From Eubacteriales Family XIII. Incertae Sedis bacterium (GTDB lineage Bacteria; Bacillota; Clostridia; Peptostreptococcales; Anaerovoracaceae), in contig JAITEX010000080.1 in assembly GCA_031281765.1 (NCBI GenBank), positions 1 to 16,249 of the forward strand: a stretch of 16,249 nucleotides of DNA, read 5' to 3'. Under the pieces are notes generated by a model. The model was given only the letters and a program-made list of their open reading frames with translations, was not told where the DNA came from and did no database searches. Numbering within the stretch: the first letter of the stretch is position 1; each line of letters opens with the position of its first letter. Below are positions 1 through 6,272 of the stretch, one piece after another. A program made the translations under genes and the position numbers.

Positions 1-672
1 ACCTGCGTTGACCGGAGCCCCTCCGCATTGCGGGATTTTTCGGAATATGATGCGATAGCGATGGGTCCCGGCCTCGGGACGGACGATGAGACGGCGGGCG
101 TTGTCAAAAATATTTTGGACAGCTATGACGGCAAACTCGTCGTGGATGCCGATGCGCTGAATATCATAGCCGCGCGTGGGCTGGCGACCGGGGGCAAAGA
201 AAGGGGAGCGCGCGGATGCGGGCTCATCATAACGCCGCACCCGGGGGAAGCCGGCAGGCTGCTCGGCGTTTCGTCCGCGGACGTGAACGCGGACCGGAGC
301 GCGGCGGCGCGTTCGCTTGCGGAGAGGTACGGCGCTGTCGCTCTGCTGAAAGGCCGGGGGACGGTGATTGCGCTGCCGGACGGGTATTATAAGGTCGGAC
401 CTTATATGGACGGCGGTCTCTACGAGAATCCGACGGGCAACCCCGGTATGGCGACCGCAGGCAGCGGAGACGTGCTGACGGGCCTTATCCTCGCCCTGCT
501 CGGCCAGGGGCTTGACGTGGCGGACGCGGCTCTCGCGGGCGCATATCTGCACGGGCTTGCCGGTGACATCGCCGCGGAAGATAAAGGCGTTCACGGCCTT
601 ATCGCGTCCGATATACGGGAAGCCATACCGTACGCAATCAAATTCACCGTTTCAATCGATACTATGCTATGA
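1..672 (+). CDS. nnrD: ADP/ATP-dependent NAD(P)H-hydrate dehydratase (YjeF C-terminal domain), 5' partial
   Basis: The reading frame is open from base 1, so the gene begins upstream and only its last 223 codons are here; the TTG at 28 is not a credible start. The enzyme repairs hydrated NADH/NADPH in the cytoplasm by nucleotide-dependent dehydration. Family signatures seen in order are GPGLG, VVDADALN, TPHPGEAGRLLG, LLKGRGTVIA, and the phosphate-binding/catalytic stretch NPTGNPGMATAGSGDVLTG, followed by AYLHGLAGD and the C-terminal SDIREAIPYAI. Whether the protein also carries the N-terminal epimerase domain (bifunctional Nnr) cannot be seen. The stop codon overlaps the lnt start (ATGA), so the two are probably cotranscribed and translationally coupled. 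The identification rests on motifs and is solid; only the fusion state is uncertain. Confidence 0.93.
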   Translation, partial: TCVDRSPSALRDFSEYDAIAMGPGLGTDDETAGVVKNILDSYDGKLVVDADALNIIAARGLATGGKERGARGCGLIITPHPGEAGRLLGVSSADVNADRSAAARSLAERYGAVALLKGRGTVIALPDGYYKVGPYMDGGLYENPTGNPGMATAGSGDVLTGLILALLGQGLDVADAALAGAYLHGLAGDIAAEDKGVHGLIASDIREAIPYAIKFTVSIDTML

Positions 673-2336
673 AACGAAAACGTGAAAAAATAAAAGTAGG
701 GTGGCGACGGACAGCGGTATGCGCGGGTTCCGGAGCGCTCGGCGCCGCATGTTTCTATGTGCCGGACGCCGCTTTTCTGCTGTGGATACTGCCCGTGCCG
801 GCCTTAGCCCTGCTGTTTGCCGAGGGCGAGGGTAGCGGCCGGGATTCGCGGATTCGCGTCATAAAGCTCGTGGCCGCTTTTACTCTGCCGTTTTTCTTTT
901 GTTCCTACCTTGTCGGGTTTACGATAGATGTGTATTTCCCGCGCCCCCTGATGCTCCTGCTCGACCTCGCGCTGATTCTCGTCGCGACACTCGTGCAGGG
1001 CCTGCCGCAGATGGTAGCTCTTGCGGTCGGCGTCCGGTTAAAGCTGCCGGCGCCGGTTCGCGCTGCTGCCGTCGCGCTGCTCTGGACTGTTGCGGAGTGG
1101 CTGACGACGATAGGACCGTTTGCCTTTCCCGTGCGGCTCTTCGCGGTAAGCCAGTGGAAGTTTGTGGCGGCAATCAAAACGTCTTCTCTGTTCGGGCAGC
1201 TGTTCATATCGTTTTTGATGGTATTCTTCGCAGCGCTGCTCGCGCTCTCGTACAATGAGTGGCGAAAGGACGCCCTCAAGCGGCGGCCGGCGGCGGCCTT
1301 GCTGATTGCGGCCTGCGCCGTATTCGTCATCAATATCGCGGCGGGAAGCATAGCGACGCGCAATTTTGCGGACAGCGGGGATGGCTTGCAGGGAACGGGC
1401 GCTACGGCTCCGGAGCTTTCCGAAAGCGCCGGCCGCACCATGCGCATAGCCGCGGTGCAGCACAATCAGCCGATTACGGATGATGACCGCCAGCGGTTTG
1501 AGCGCGCCTGTGAACAGGCCCGAAGCATACTCGAATCGGGCGACTACGATCTCCTTGTTTTGCCGGAGTCTACGGCGCAGTTTGTGAGAAGTGACAAGTA
1601 CATGCAGGCCCGGCTTTCTGACCTCGCGAAAACCTTTGGTACGGATATTATTACGGGCGGCGCGCACCGCGTCTCCGGCGAACCTGCCGGCGAACAAACC
1701 TCACAGACCGGCGCAGGCGGTGAGGGCTCGGGCCTCGTCAACTTAGGCAAGGCCCGAAAGGACGGCGTCCTGCTCGAAAACGCGGTTCACCTGTTTACGA
1801 GGGACGGCGGGATGTCCGCATATTATTACGCCAAACAGCAGCTCGTGCCCTTCTTTGAAAACGGCAATATACAGAAGTTCTCGTTTCTGTCGGGCGATGA
1901 GCGCGGCGTCTTTGAGACCTCCTCCGGCCGCGTCGGCGCCATTGTCTGCTTCGAAAGCGTGTTGCAGCAGACCGTGCGCGATACGGTTCTGAGCGGCGCC
2001 GAAGTCATCGTCGTACCGAGCAACGACGCCTACCTCGGCGAGGAGATACGCAGGATGCACCTGTCTCAGGCCGTATTCCGCGCCCTCGAAACGGACCGCG
2101 CTGTCGTGCAGGTCGCGACAAACGGCATTACCGCCGCCGCCTATCCGGACGGCTCCCTTGTCTCCGTCCCGATGAACGAACAGACCATGCTTACCGCCGT
2201 AGTCCCCGTTTCAGGCAGCGAAACGCTCTACGTCAAGTACGGCAACCTCTGGATCCTCGTATGCGGAGCCTTGCTCGCGCTGTATATCGCCCTCTCTCAC
2301 TTGAGGCTACGCCGAAAAACTCTCCTGGCCGCGTAG
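669..2336 (+). CDS. lnt: Apolipoprotein N-acyltransferase
   Basis: A 555-residue membrane protein that would add the third acyl chain to the N-terminal cysteine of lipoproteins on the outer face of the cytoplasmic membrane. About six hydrophobic segments (roughly residues 17-230) precede a nitrilase-fold domain (about 255-515), and a last membrane segment (about 524-545) ends in a basic tail. The nitrilase triad is visible: Glu300 in VLPES, Lys389 in YYAKQQLVPF, and Cys427 in IVCFES, matching the Glu-Lys-Cys triad of the family. The loop at about 335-365 is long and rich in Gly/Ser. The ATG overlaps the upstream stop by 4 nt and has no clear Shine-Dalgarno sequence of its own, which suggests coupling to nnrD. 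Lnt is typical of diderm bacteria and patchy in Bacillota, so its presence says something about the host. Confidence 0.93.
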   Translation: MKRKREKIKVGWRRTAVCAGSGALGAACFYVPDAAFLLWILPVPALALLFAEGEGSGRDSRIRVIKLVAAFTLPFFFCSYLVGFTIDVYFPRPLMLLLDLALILVATLVQGLPQMVALAVGVRLKLPAPVRAAAVALLWTVAEWLTTIGPFAFPVRLFAVSQWKFVAAIKTSSLFGQLFISFLMVFFAALLALSYNEWRKDALKRRPAAALLIAACAVFVINIAAGSIATRNFADSGDGLQGTGATAPELSESAGRTMRIAAVQHNQPITDDDRQRFERACEQARSILESGDYDLLVLPESTAQFVRSDKYMQARLSDLAKTFGTDIITGGAHRVSGEPAGEQTSQTGAGGEGSGLVNLGKARKDGVLLENAVHLFTRDGGMSAYYYAKQQLVPFFENGNIQKFSFLSGDERGVFETSSGRVGAIVCFESVLQQTVRDTVLSGAEVIVVPSNDAYLGEEIRRMHLSQAVFRALETDRAVVQVATNGITAAAYPDGSLVSVPMNEQTMLTAVVPVSGSETLYVKYGNLWILVCGALLALYIALSHLRLRRKTLLAA

Positions 2337-2368
2337 CAGGGAGAGAAAAAAGAATTGGCATTGAGCTG

Positions 2369-2377
2369 TGATATAAT
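2369..2377 (+). promoter_or_regulatory. Extended -10 promoter for thiI
   Basis: The stretch TGATATAAT combines a perfect TATAAT (2372-2377) with the TGn extension directly upstream. No good -35 box is present at 16-18 nt. Transcription would start near 2384, about 50 nt before the thiI ATG. The abiF and PBP genes show the same TGATATA-type box. Confidence 0.55.
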
Positions 2378-2388
2378 AACAGAGAAAT

Positions 2389-2412
2389 CACCCAATTCAC
2401 CTGGGTGTTTTT
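2389..2412 (+). terminator. Small terminator-like hairpin in the lnt-thiI gap
   Basis: CACCCA (2389-2394) pairs with TGGGTG (2402-2407) around a 7-nt loop, and five T residues follow at once. It could end lnt transcription. It lies just downstream of the predicted thiI start point, so it could also act as an attenuator or a stable 5' cap on the thiI message. The stem is only 6 bp, so confidence is low. Confidence 0.35.
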
Positions 2413-2433
2413 GTACGGACATGAAAGGAAGAT

Positions 2434-3642
2434 ATGACGGATAAAAAAGAGATACTCATAGTGCGGTACGGAGAAATCTCGCTGAAAGGGATGAACAAGC
2501 CGTATTTTGAAAAAGTGCTGCAGAGGCGCATAGAAAACGCGCTCGCGGATATTCCGGGCATTCGCGTCCGGCGCGACGCGGGGCTTATCGTCGTATCGGG
2601 TGAGGGCGAAGAACTGCCCGCTTCCGCGGGCGAACTGATACGCCGCCTTACGCGCGTATTCGGCATCTACTCCGTCAGCCCCGCTGTGCGGATAGAGAGC
2701 CGCGAGCTTGCGGACATCTTCGCGGCAGCGACAGAACTGATGGAAGCGCGGCTCGCCGGGCGACCCGAACGGCCGCTGACCTTCAAGGTATTCGGCAAGC
2801 GTTCGGACAAGCGCTATCCCGTGACATCGCCGGAACTGGCGGCGCTGACGGGCGAAGCCATTATTGAAGCGTTCGGAGACGCGGTCAAGGCGGATATGAC
2901 GAACCCGCAGGTTTCGCTGAACGTCCATCTGCGCTCAGGCGAAGTCTTTCTCTTTGACGAGAAGGTGACGCTGCACGGCGGTATGCCGATCGGCACGAAC
3001 GGCAAGGGCATGGTCCTGCTTTCGGGCGGCATCGACAGCCCCGTCGCGCTGTGGCTGATGGCGAAGCGCGGCATGTCCGTCAGCGCTGTGCATTATCACT
3101 CCTATCCGTATACGAGCGGCCGCGCGAAGGAGAAGGTCGAAGAACTCGCGCATATCCTCGCGGGCTATACGGGGACCTTTACGCTGCATGAAATCAATCT
3201 GCTTCCCGCACAGGAGGCCATTGCCGCGCATTGTCCGGAAAGCCTGATGACGCTGCTCGTGCGGCGCTTTATGATGAAGATAGCGGAGCGGCTCGCTCTG
3301 GCAAATGCGTGCAATATGCTTGTGACGGGCGAGAGCCTCGGCCAGGTGGCGAGCCAGACGGCCGAATCGATATACGTCACTGACCGGGCGGTGACGCTGC
3401 CCGTTATGCGGCCGCTTATCGCGCTGGACAAGACGGACATCATGGACATCGCGCGTGAAACAGGGACCTATGAGAAGTCCATCGAACCGTACGAGGACTG
3501 CTGTACGGTCTTTTTGCCGCGCCATCCCGCGACGAAACCGACGCTTGCGGAAGTGGAGGCGGCGGAAGCCGCCATCCCGGGCCTTGAGGGACTGATAGCG
3601 GACCTCGCCGCGTCGGCGGAGCGGGCCATTATCCGGCCATAG
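2434..3642 (+). CDS. thiI: tRNA 4-thiouridine synthase ThiI (short form, no rhodanese domain)
   Basis: ThiI adenylates U8 of tRNA and replaces its oxygen with sulfur delivered by a cysteine desulfurase; in some bacteria it also feeds sulfur to thiamine thiazole. The 402-residue protein has an N-terminal ferredoxin-like/THUMP region (to about 168), then a PP-loop ATPase whose signature SGGIDS is at residues 197-202. PYEDCCTVFLP near residues 352-362 carries the conserved Cys pair 356/357. The protein stops about 80 residues before the end of the E. coli-type enzyme and lacks the rhodanese domain with its persulfide Cys, as is common in Bacillota; sulfur must be handed over another way. The ATG follows AAAGGAAG at good spacing. 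No desulfurase gene is visible here. It probably has its own promoter at 2369. Confidence 0.95.
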   Translation: MTDKKEILIVRYGEISLKGMNKPYFEKVLQRRIENALADIPGIRVRRDAGLIVVSGEGEELPASAGELIRRLTRVFGIYSVSPAVRIESRELADIFAAATELMEARLAGRPERPLTFKVFGKRSDKRYPVTSPELAALTGEAIIEAFGDAVKADMTNPQVSLNVHLRSGEVFLFDEKVTLHGGMPIGTNGKGMVLLSGGIDSPVALWLMAKRGMSVSAVHYHSYPYTSGRAKEKVEELAHILAGYTGTFTLHEINLLPAQEAIAAHCPESLMTLLVRRFMMKIAERLALANACNMLVTGESLGQVASQTAESIYVTDRAVTLPVMRPLIALDKTDIMDIARETGTYEKSIEPYEDCCTVFLPRHPATKPTLAEVEAAEAAIPGLEGLIADLAASAERAIIRP

Positions 3643-3675
3643 GCGGTACGTACGTATTGTATTTTGGTTTATTTG

Positions 3676-3684
3676 TGATATACT
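3676..3684 (+). promoter_or_regulatory. Extended -10 promoter for the abiF leader RNA
   Basis: TGATATACT combines TATACT (3679-3684) with the TGn extension. The -35 region is weak (TTGTAT at 3657-3662, 16-nt spacer). The predicted start is near 3691, which leaves about 80 nt of leader before the abiF ATG. The surrounding sequence changes from GC-rich to AT-rich here. Confidence 0.5.
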
Positions 3685-3690
3685 TTATCT

Positions 3691-3762
3691 AACAGAGTTG
3701 CCCGTGCCGTTTGCGGCGTTTCGGGGACCAGGAGTCGGCGTGATCCGGCTCCTAACTATTTT
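3691..3762 (+). ncRNA. Candidate structured leader RNA of abiF (possible RNA antitoxin)
   Basis: About 72 nt between the predicted start and the abiF gene fold into two elements. The first is a two-part stem: CCCG (3701-3704) with CGGG (3722-3725), enclosing GCCG-TTTG-CGGC (3706-3717). The second is a 9-bp terminator-like hairpin (3730-3753). I recall that conserved RNAs are known upstream of AbiF-family genes and that such RNAs have been described as antitoxins of the HEPN RNase; I cannot compare with the published consensus here. An alternative is an ordinary 5' UTR with a leftover thiI terminator. No tandem repeats of the ToxIN type are seen. Confidence 0.45.
3730..3762 (+). terminator. 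Terminator-like hairpin directly upstream of abiF
   Basis: AGGAGTCGG (3730-3738) pairs fully with CCGGCTCCT (3745-3753), with one G-U pair and a CGTGAT loop, followed by AACTATTTT. It lies between the leader promoter and the abiF ATG. It would therefore release most transcripts as a short RNA and let a fraction read through into abiF. The U tract is imperfect. Confidence 0.5.
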
Positions 3763-3771
3763 GGTGACATT

Positions 3772-4665
3772 ATGAATTTGAAACAACCGTTGACTGTCAG
3801 CGAGCAGTTGTTGAAACTGAAGGAACATGGGCTTGTCGTTGAGAGCGACCAAGAGGCTAAAGAACTGTTATCGCGAGTCAGTTATTACCGACTGTCTGGC
3901 TACGGTCTTCAATTTAGAATTTCCGCATCTTCAAGTAAATATTGCGCAGGGACGACTTTGGTACAAGTTTTAGATTCTTATCTGTTTGATGAATCGCTCC
4001 GATCAATTTTTCGAATATATCTTGAGCGTATCGAAATCTATGCACGAACAAATATTGCGACTGGCTTTTCCCTCGCTAAATGTCGGGAAGAACCATGTGA
4101 CGCGCATTATCATGATGCCAATTTTTATAATAAATCCGGGTATGATTTCATCATGAACAGCCTTGAGCGTGAAGAACGGCATAGCCAGGATTCACTATTC
4201 GTACAACACCACAAAAAACGCTATGAGAACAGGATGCCCCTCTGGGTAATGGCGGAACTGCTTTCTTTTTCAAATTTATCAAAGCTCTATAGCGCTATGT
4301 ACACTTCCGAGCAGATTTCGATTGCAAAGATGATGCACACCAAACCCGCTACCCTGAGGAACCATTTACATTGCATGTCCACATTCAGGAATAAATGTGC
4401 GCATGGCGCAAGATTATATAATAGCAACTTCTCTTTCCCTGCAAAACTCGGGAAAAAATATCTTCAGAAAAATCCGGGCATCAAGACCAGTTCATTGTTT
4501 TCATACGTTATTGTTATGTTGCGTAGGCTACCTACCGTTGAGTATAGAAAGGCGCTCGTTGCCGAGATTGTCGCGTTGCTAAGCGAGTATGCAGACAGAA
4601 TTGATCCTATCTTTATTGGATTCCCCGTGAATTATCTACCGTTGCTTTGGAACGAGACTCGATAG
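3772..4665 (+). CDS. abiF: AbiF/AbiD-type abortive infection protein (Abi_2 family HEPN ribonuclease)
   Basis: A 297-residue cytoplasmic protein with the landmarks of the Abi_2 (AbiD/AbiF) family: the N-terminal SYYRLSGYGLQF (about residues 37-48), the helix LFDESLRSIFRIYLERIE (about 71-88), MPLWVMAELLSFSNLSKLY (about 155-173), and FRNKCAHGARLYN. The last contains the HEPN RNase motif R-x4-H as Arg206 to His211, the expected catalytic pair for RNA cleavage. AbiF-type proteins protect cells from phage by shutting down growth. The start has only a weak GGTGA ribosome site, in keeping with low expression. Codon and base use are clearly more A+T-rich than in thiI and the MATE gene on either side, which suggests acquisition by transfer. 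The leader upstream may be its RNA antitoxin. Family assignment is firm; substrate and trigger are unknown. Confidence 0.9.
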   Translation: MNLKQPLTVSEQLLKLKEHGLVVESDQEAKELLSRVSYYRLSGYGLQFRISASSSKYCAGTTLVQVLDSYLFDESLRSIFRIYLERIEIYARTNIATGFSLAKCREEPCDAHYHDANFYNKSGYDFIMNSLEREERHSQDSLFVQHHKKRYENRMPLWVMAELLSFSNLSKLYSAMYTSEQISIAKMMHTKPATLRNHLHCMSTFRNKCAHGARLYNSNFSFPAKLGKKYLQKNPGIKTSSLFSYVIVMLRRLPTVEYRKALVAEIVALLSEYADRIDPIFIGFPVNYLPLLWNETR

Positions 4666-4687
4666 ACTTTTTCACAGAAAACAAAAG

Positions 4688-4717
4688 TTAAGACTACGGA
4701 AAAGGAACCTATATAAA
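4688..4717 (+). promoter_or_regulatory. Possible promoter for the MATE gene
   Basis: TTAAGA (4688-4693) and TATAAA (4712-4717) are separated by 18 nt in the AT-rich gap after abiF. Several overlapping TATA-like boxes exist here, so the exact choice is uncertain. Confidence 0.3.
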
Positions 4718-4756
4718 ATAACGCATGCAGGTAAATATATTGAAGGATAATAAAAA

Positions 4757-4786
4757 ATGACAAATACTAAAGCGGGGGAATGGTGA
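4757..4786 (+). CDS. Possible 9-residue leader peptide before the MATE gene
   Basis: ATG at 4757 opens a nine-codon frame (MTNTKAGEW) that ends in TGA one base before the MATE ATG. It has a better ribosome site (GAAGGAT, 8 nt upstream) than the MATE gene itself. This arrangement would allow translational coupling or drug-sensitive leader control as known for some resistance genes. It may equally be chance, since so short a frame has no statistical weight. Confidence 0.25.
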   Translation: MTNTKAGEW

Positions 4787-4787
4787 G

Positions 4788-6158
4788 ATGACAAAGCCGC
4801 AGACCATAGGCGAAAACGGCGGGCTCTACCGCAAGCTTGCGCGAGTCGCGCTGCCCATTGCCATCCAAAACCTCATATCCGCGTCCCTGAGCCTCGTGGA
4901 CAATCTTCTTGTCGGCAACCTCGGCGAGACAGAGCTTGCGACGGTCGGCCTGTCTACGCAAATCAGCGTCATATTCTGGATGATACTCTTTGGGTTCAAC
5001 GGAGGGAATATCACGTATATGGCGCAGTTTTGGGGAAAGCGGGATCTCGTCAACCTGCGGCACGTCGCCGGCATCGCGGTCTCGGTCAGCTTCGGCGCCG
5101 GCGTGTTGTTCTTCTGTGCGTCGATGTTCATACCGCGCTATGTCCTGATGATTTTTACGGACATACCCGAAGTGCTTGAAATGGGTACGCCCTTCGTACG
5201 GGCCGGGGCGGTCATCTTTCTCATATGGAGCGTGACGGTACCGATGCAGGCCATGATGAAGTCGACCCAGCAGACGAAGATTCCGCTCTATATCAGCCTC
5301 GTCATATTCACGCTGAATACGCTGATCGGCCTCGTCCTGATCTACGGCTATCTCGGCATGCCGCGCATGGGCATAATGGGAGCGGTGACGGGCGTTATTA
5401 TATCGCGCGTCGTGGAACTCGCCCTCTATATCATCGTAATATTCGGTCGGAAGAACATTCTGGCCGGACCTTTGCGCGATTTCTTCTCATGGAACAGGGA
5501 GCTGTTCGGGCGCGTTATCAAAAATTCGACCTTTACCACCATCAACGAATTTATGTGGAGCTTCGGCACCTCGCTGTACAACGCGGCCTTCGGCCGCATG
5601 GGTACGACCGCGTTCGCGGCGGTGCAGGCGGGCAATACGATATTGAACCTGTTCTCGCTCTTCTGCTTCAGCACGGGCGACGCGATGCTTATCCTTATCG
5701 GCGAGAAACTCGGCTCCGGCGAGCTCGACAAGGCGAAAAACGTCGCGAAGAAGCTTATCAAAATTACGATTATCATCGGCCTTGCGGCGGGGGTCCTCCT
5801 CTTTGTCGCGTCGCGGCCCATCACCTCCCTGTTTGAGCTGACGCCGCTCGGGGTCACCTACGCCGTGTCCATCCTGACGGTATACAGCTGCGTGCTGTGG
5901 CTGAAGGTATTCAACAGCGGCGTCATTACGGGGACGCTCAGGGCCGGCGGCGACACGCGTTTCGCCATGCTGACGGAAGTCTGCTGCGTGTGGCTTATCG
6001 GCGTGCCGAGCGCGTTCTTCTTCGCCCTCGTGGTAAAGCTTCCCGTCTACTGGGTGCTGCTCATCGTGCAGGCGGAAGAAATCATAAAGATGTTCATCCT
6101 CATCTATCGCGTCCGTTCGCTGAAGTGGCTTCGCGACCTCGTGCGGGACATAGACTGA
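4788..6158 (+). CDS. MATE-family multidrug/cation antiporter
   Basis: A 456-residue integral membrane protein with about twelve hydrophobic segments in two six-helix halves, the normal size and plan for MATE exporters (COG0534). These pump cationic drugs or metabolites out in exchange for Na+ or H+. The N-terminal run ALPIAIQNLISASLSLVDNL, then GNLGETELATVGLSTQI, GFNGGNITYMAQFWGKRD, and in the second half AAFGRMGTTAFAAVQAGNTI with VITGTLRAGGDTRFAM are typical family landmarks. The substrate cannot be read from sequence. The ATG lies 1 nt after the TGA of a possible leader peptide and about 9 nt after a G-rich site. It stands alone as a transcription unit between abiF and the acyl-CoA dehydrogenase promoter, and its GC content returns to the level of the chromosome. 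Confidence 0.92.
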   Translation: MTKPQTIGENGGLYRKLARVALPIAIQNLISASLSLVDNLLVGNLGETELATVGLSTQISVIFWMILFGFNGGNITYMAQFWGKRDLVNLRHVAGIAVSVSFGAGVLFFCASMFIPRYVLMIFTDIPEVLEMGTPFVRAGAVIFLIWSVTVPMQAMMKSTQQTKIPLYISLVIFTLNTLIGLVLIYGYLGMPRMGIMGAVTGVIISRVVELALYIIVIFGRKNILAGPLRDFFSWNRELFGRVIKNSTFTTINEFMWSFGTSLYNAAFGRMGTTAFAAVQAGNTILNLFSLFCFSTGDAMLILIGEKLGSGELDKAKNVAKKLIKITIIIGLAAGVLLFVASRPITSLFELTPLGVTYAVSILTVYSCVLWLKVFNSGVITGTLRAGGDTRFAMLTEVCCVWLIGVPSAFFFALVVKLPVYWVLLIVQAEEIIKMFILIYRVRSLKWLRDLVRDID

Positions 6159-6196
6159 CTCCGACAGCAAATTAAGCTGAAATAAGAGCAAGTTAA

Positions 6197-6214
6197 TCGA
6201 TAAAATTTTAACAA
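6197..6214 (+). promoter_or_regulatory. Rex-like redox operator overlapping the acyl-CoA dehydrogenase promoter
   Basis: TCGATAAAATTTTAACAA matches 12 of 14 defined positions of the clostridial Rex consensus TTGTTAANNNNTTAACAA as I remember it. It covers the -35 box TTAACA (6208-6213), the right place for repression. Rex is a NADH/NAD+-sensing repressor known to control bcd-etf clusters in Clostridia. No rex gene is visible in the window. Confidence 0.5.
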
Positions 6215-6236
6215 ATATCCTCTAAAGTAGTATAGA
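6208..6236 (+). promoter_or_regulatory. Sigma70-type promoter of the acyl-CoA dehydrogenase gene
   Basis: TTAACA (5 of 6 to consensus, 6208-6213), a 17-nt spacer and TATAGA (6231-6236) predict a start near 6243, about 30 nt before the ATG. The strong GAGGAGG ribosome site is at 6257-6263. Confidence 0.55.
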
Positions 6237-6261
6237 ATAGATAGTCAATAGTTTTAGAGGA
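6218..6261 (+). repeat. 9-bp inverted repeat spanning promoter spacer and ribosome site
   Basis: TCCTCTAAA (6218-6226) is the exact reverse complement of TTTAGAGGA (6253-6261), 26 nt apart. The right arm overlaps the Shine-Dalgarno sequence of the acyl-CoA dehydrogenase gene. With the start predicted at about 6243 the left arm would not be transcribed, so this is either a DNA operator, a message hairpin made only from an upstream promoter, or chance. Confidence 0.35.
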
Positions 6262-6272
6262 GGACCCAGGCT

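Noticed and set aside
28..30. TTG as the start of the first gene
   Set aside because: The frame is open to base 1 and the remaining protein lacks the first part of the YjeF C-terminal fold, so the gene is cut by the window edge.
3691..3762. ToxIN/AbiQ-style tandem-repeat antitoxin
   Set aside because: No tandem repeats are present in the leader; any RNA here would be of a non-repeat type.
5487..6191. Minus-strand frame of 234 codons opposite the MATE gene
   Set aside because: Charged low-complexity product with no family features; shadow of the membrane protein gene.
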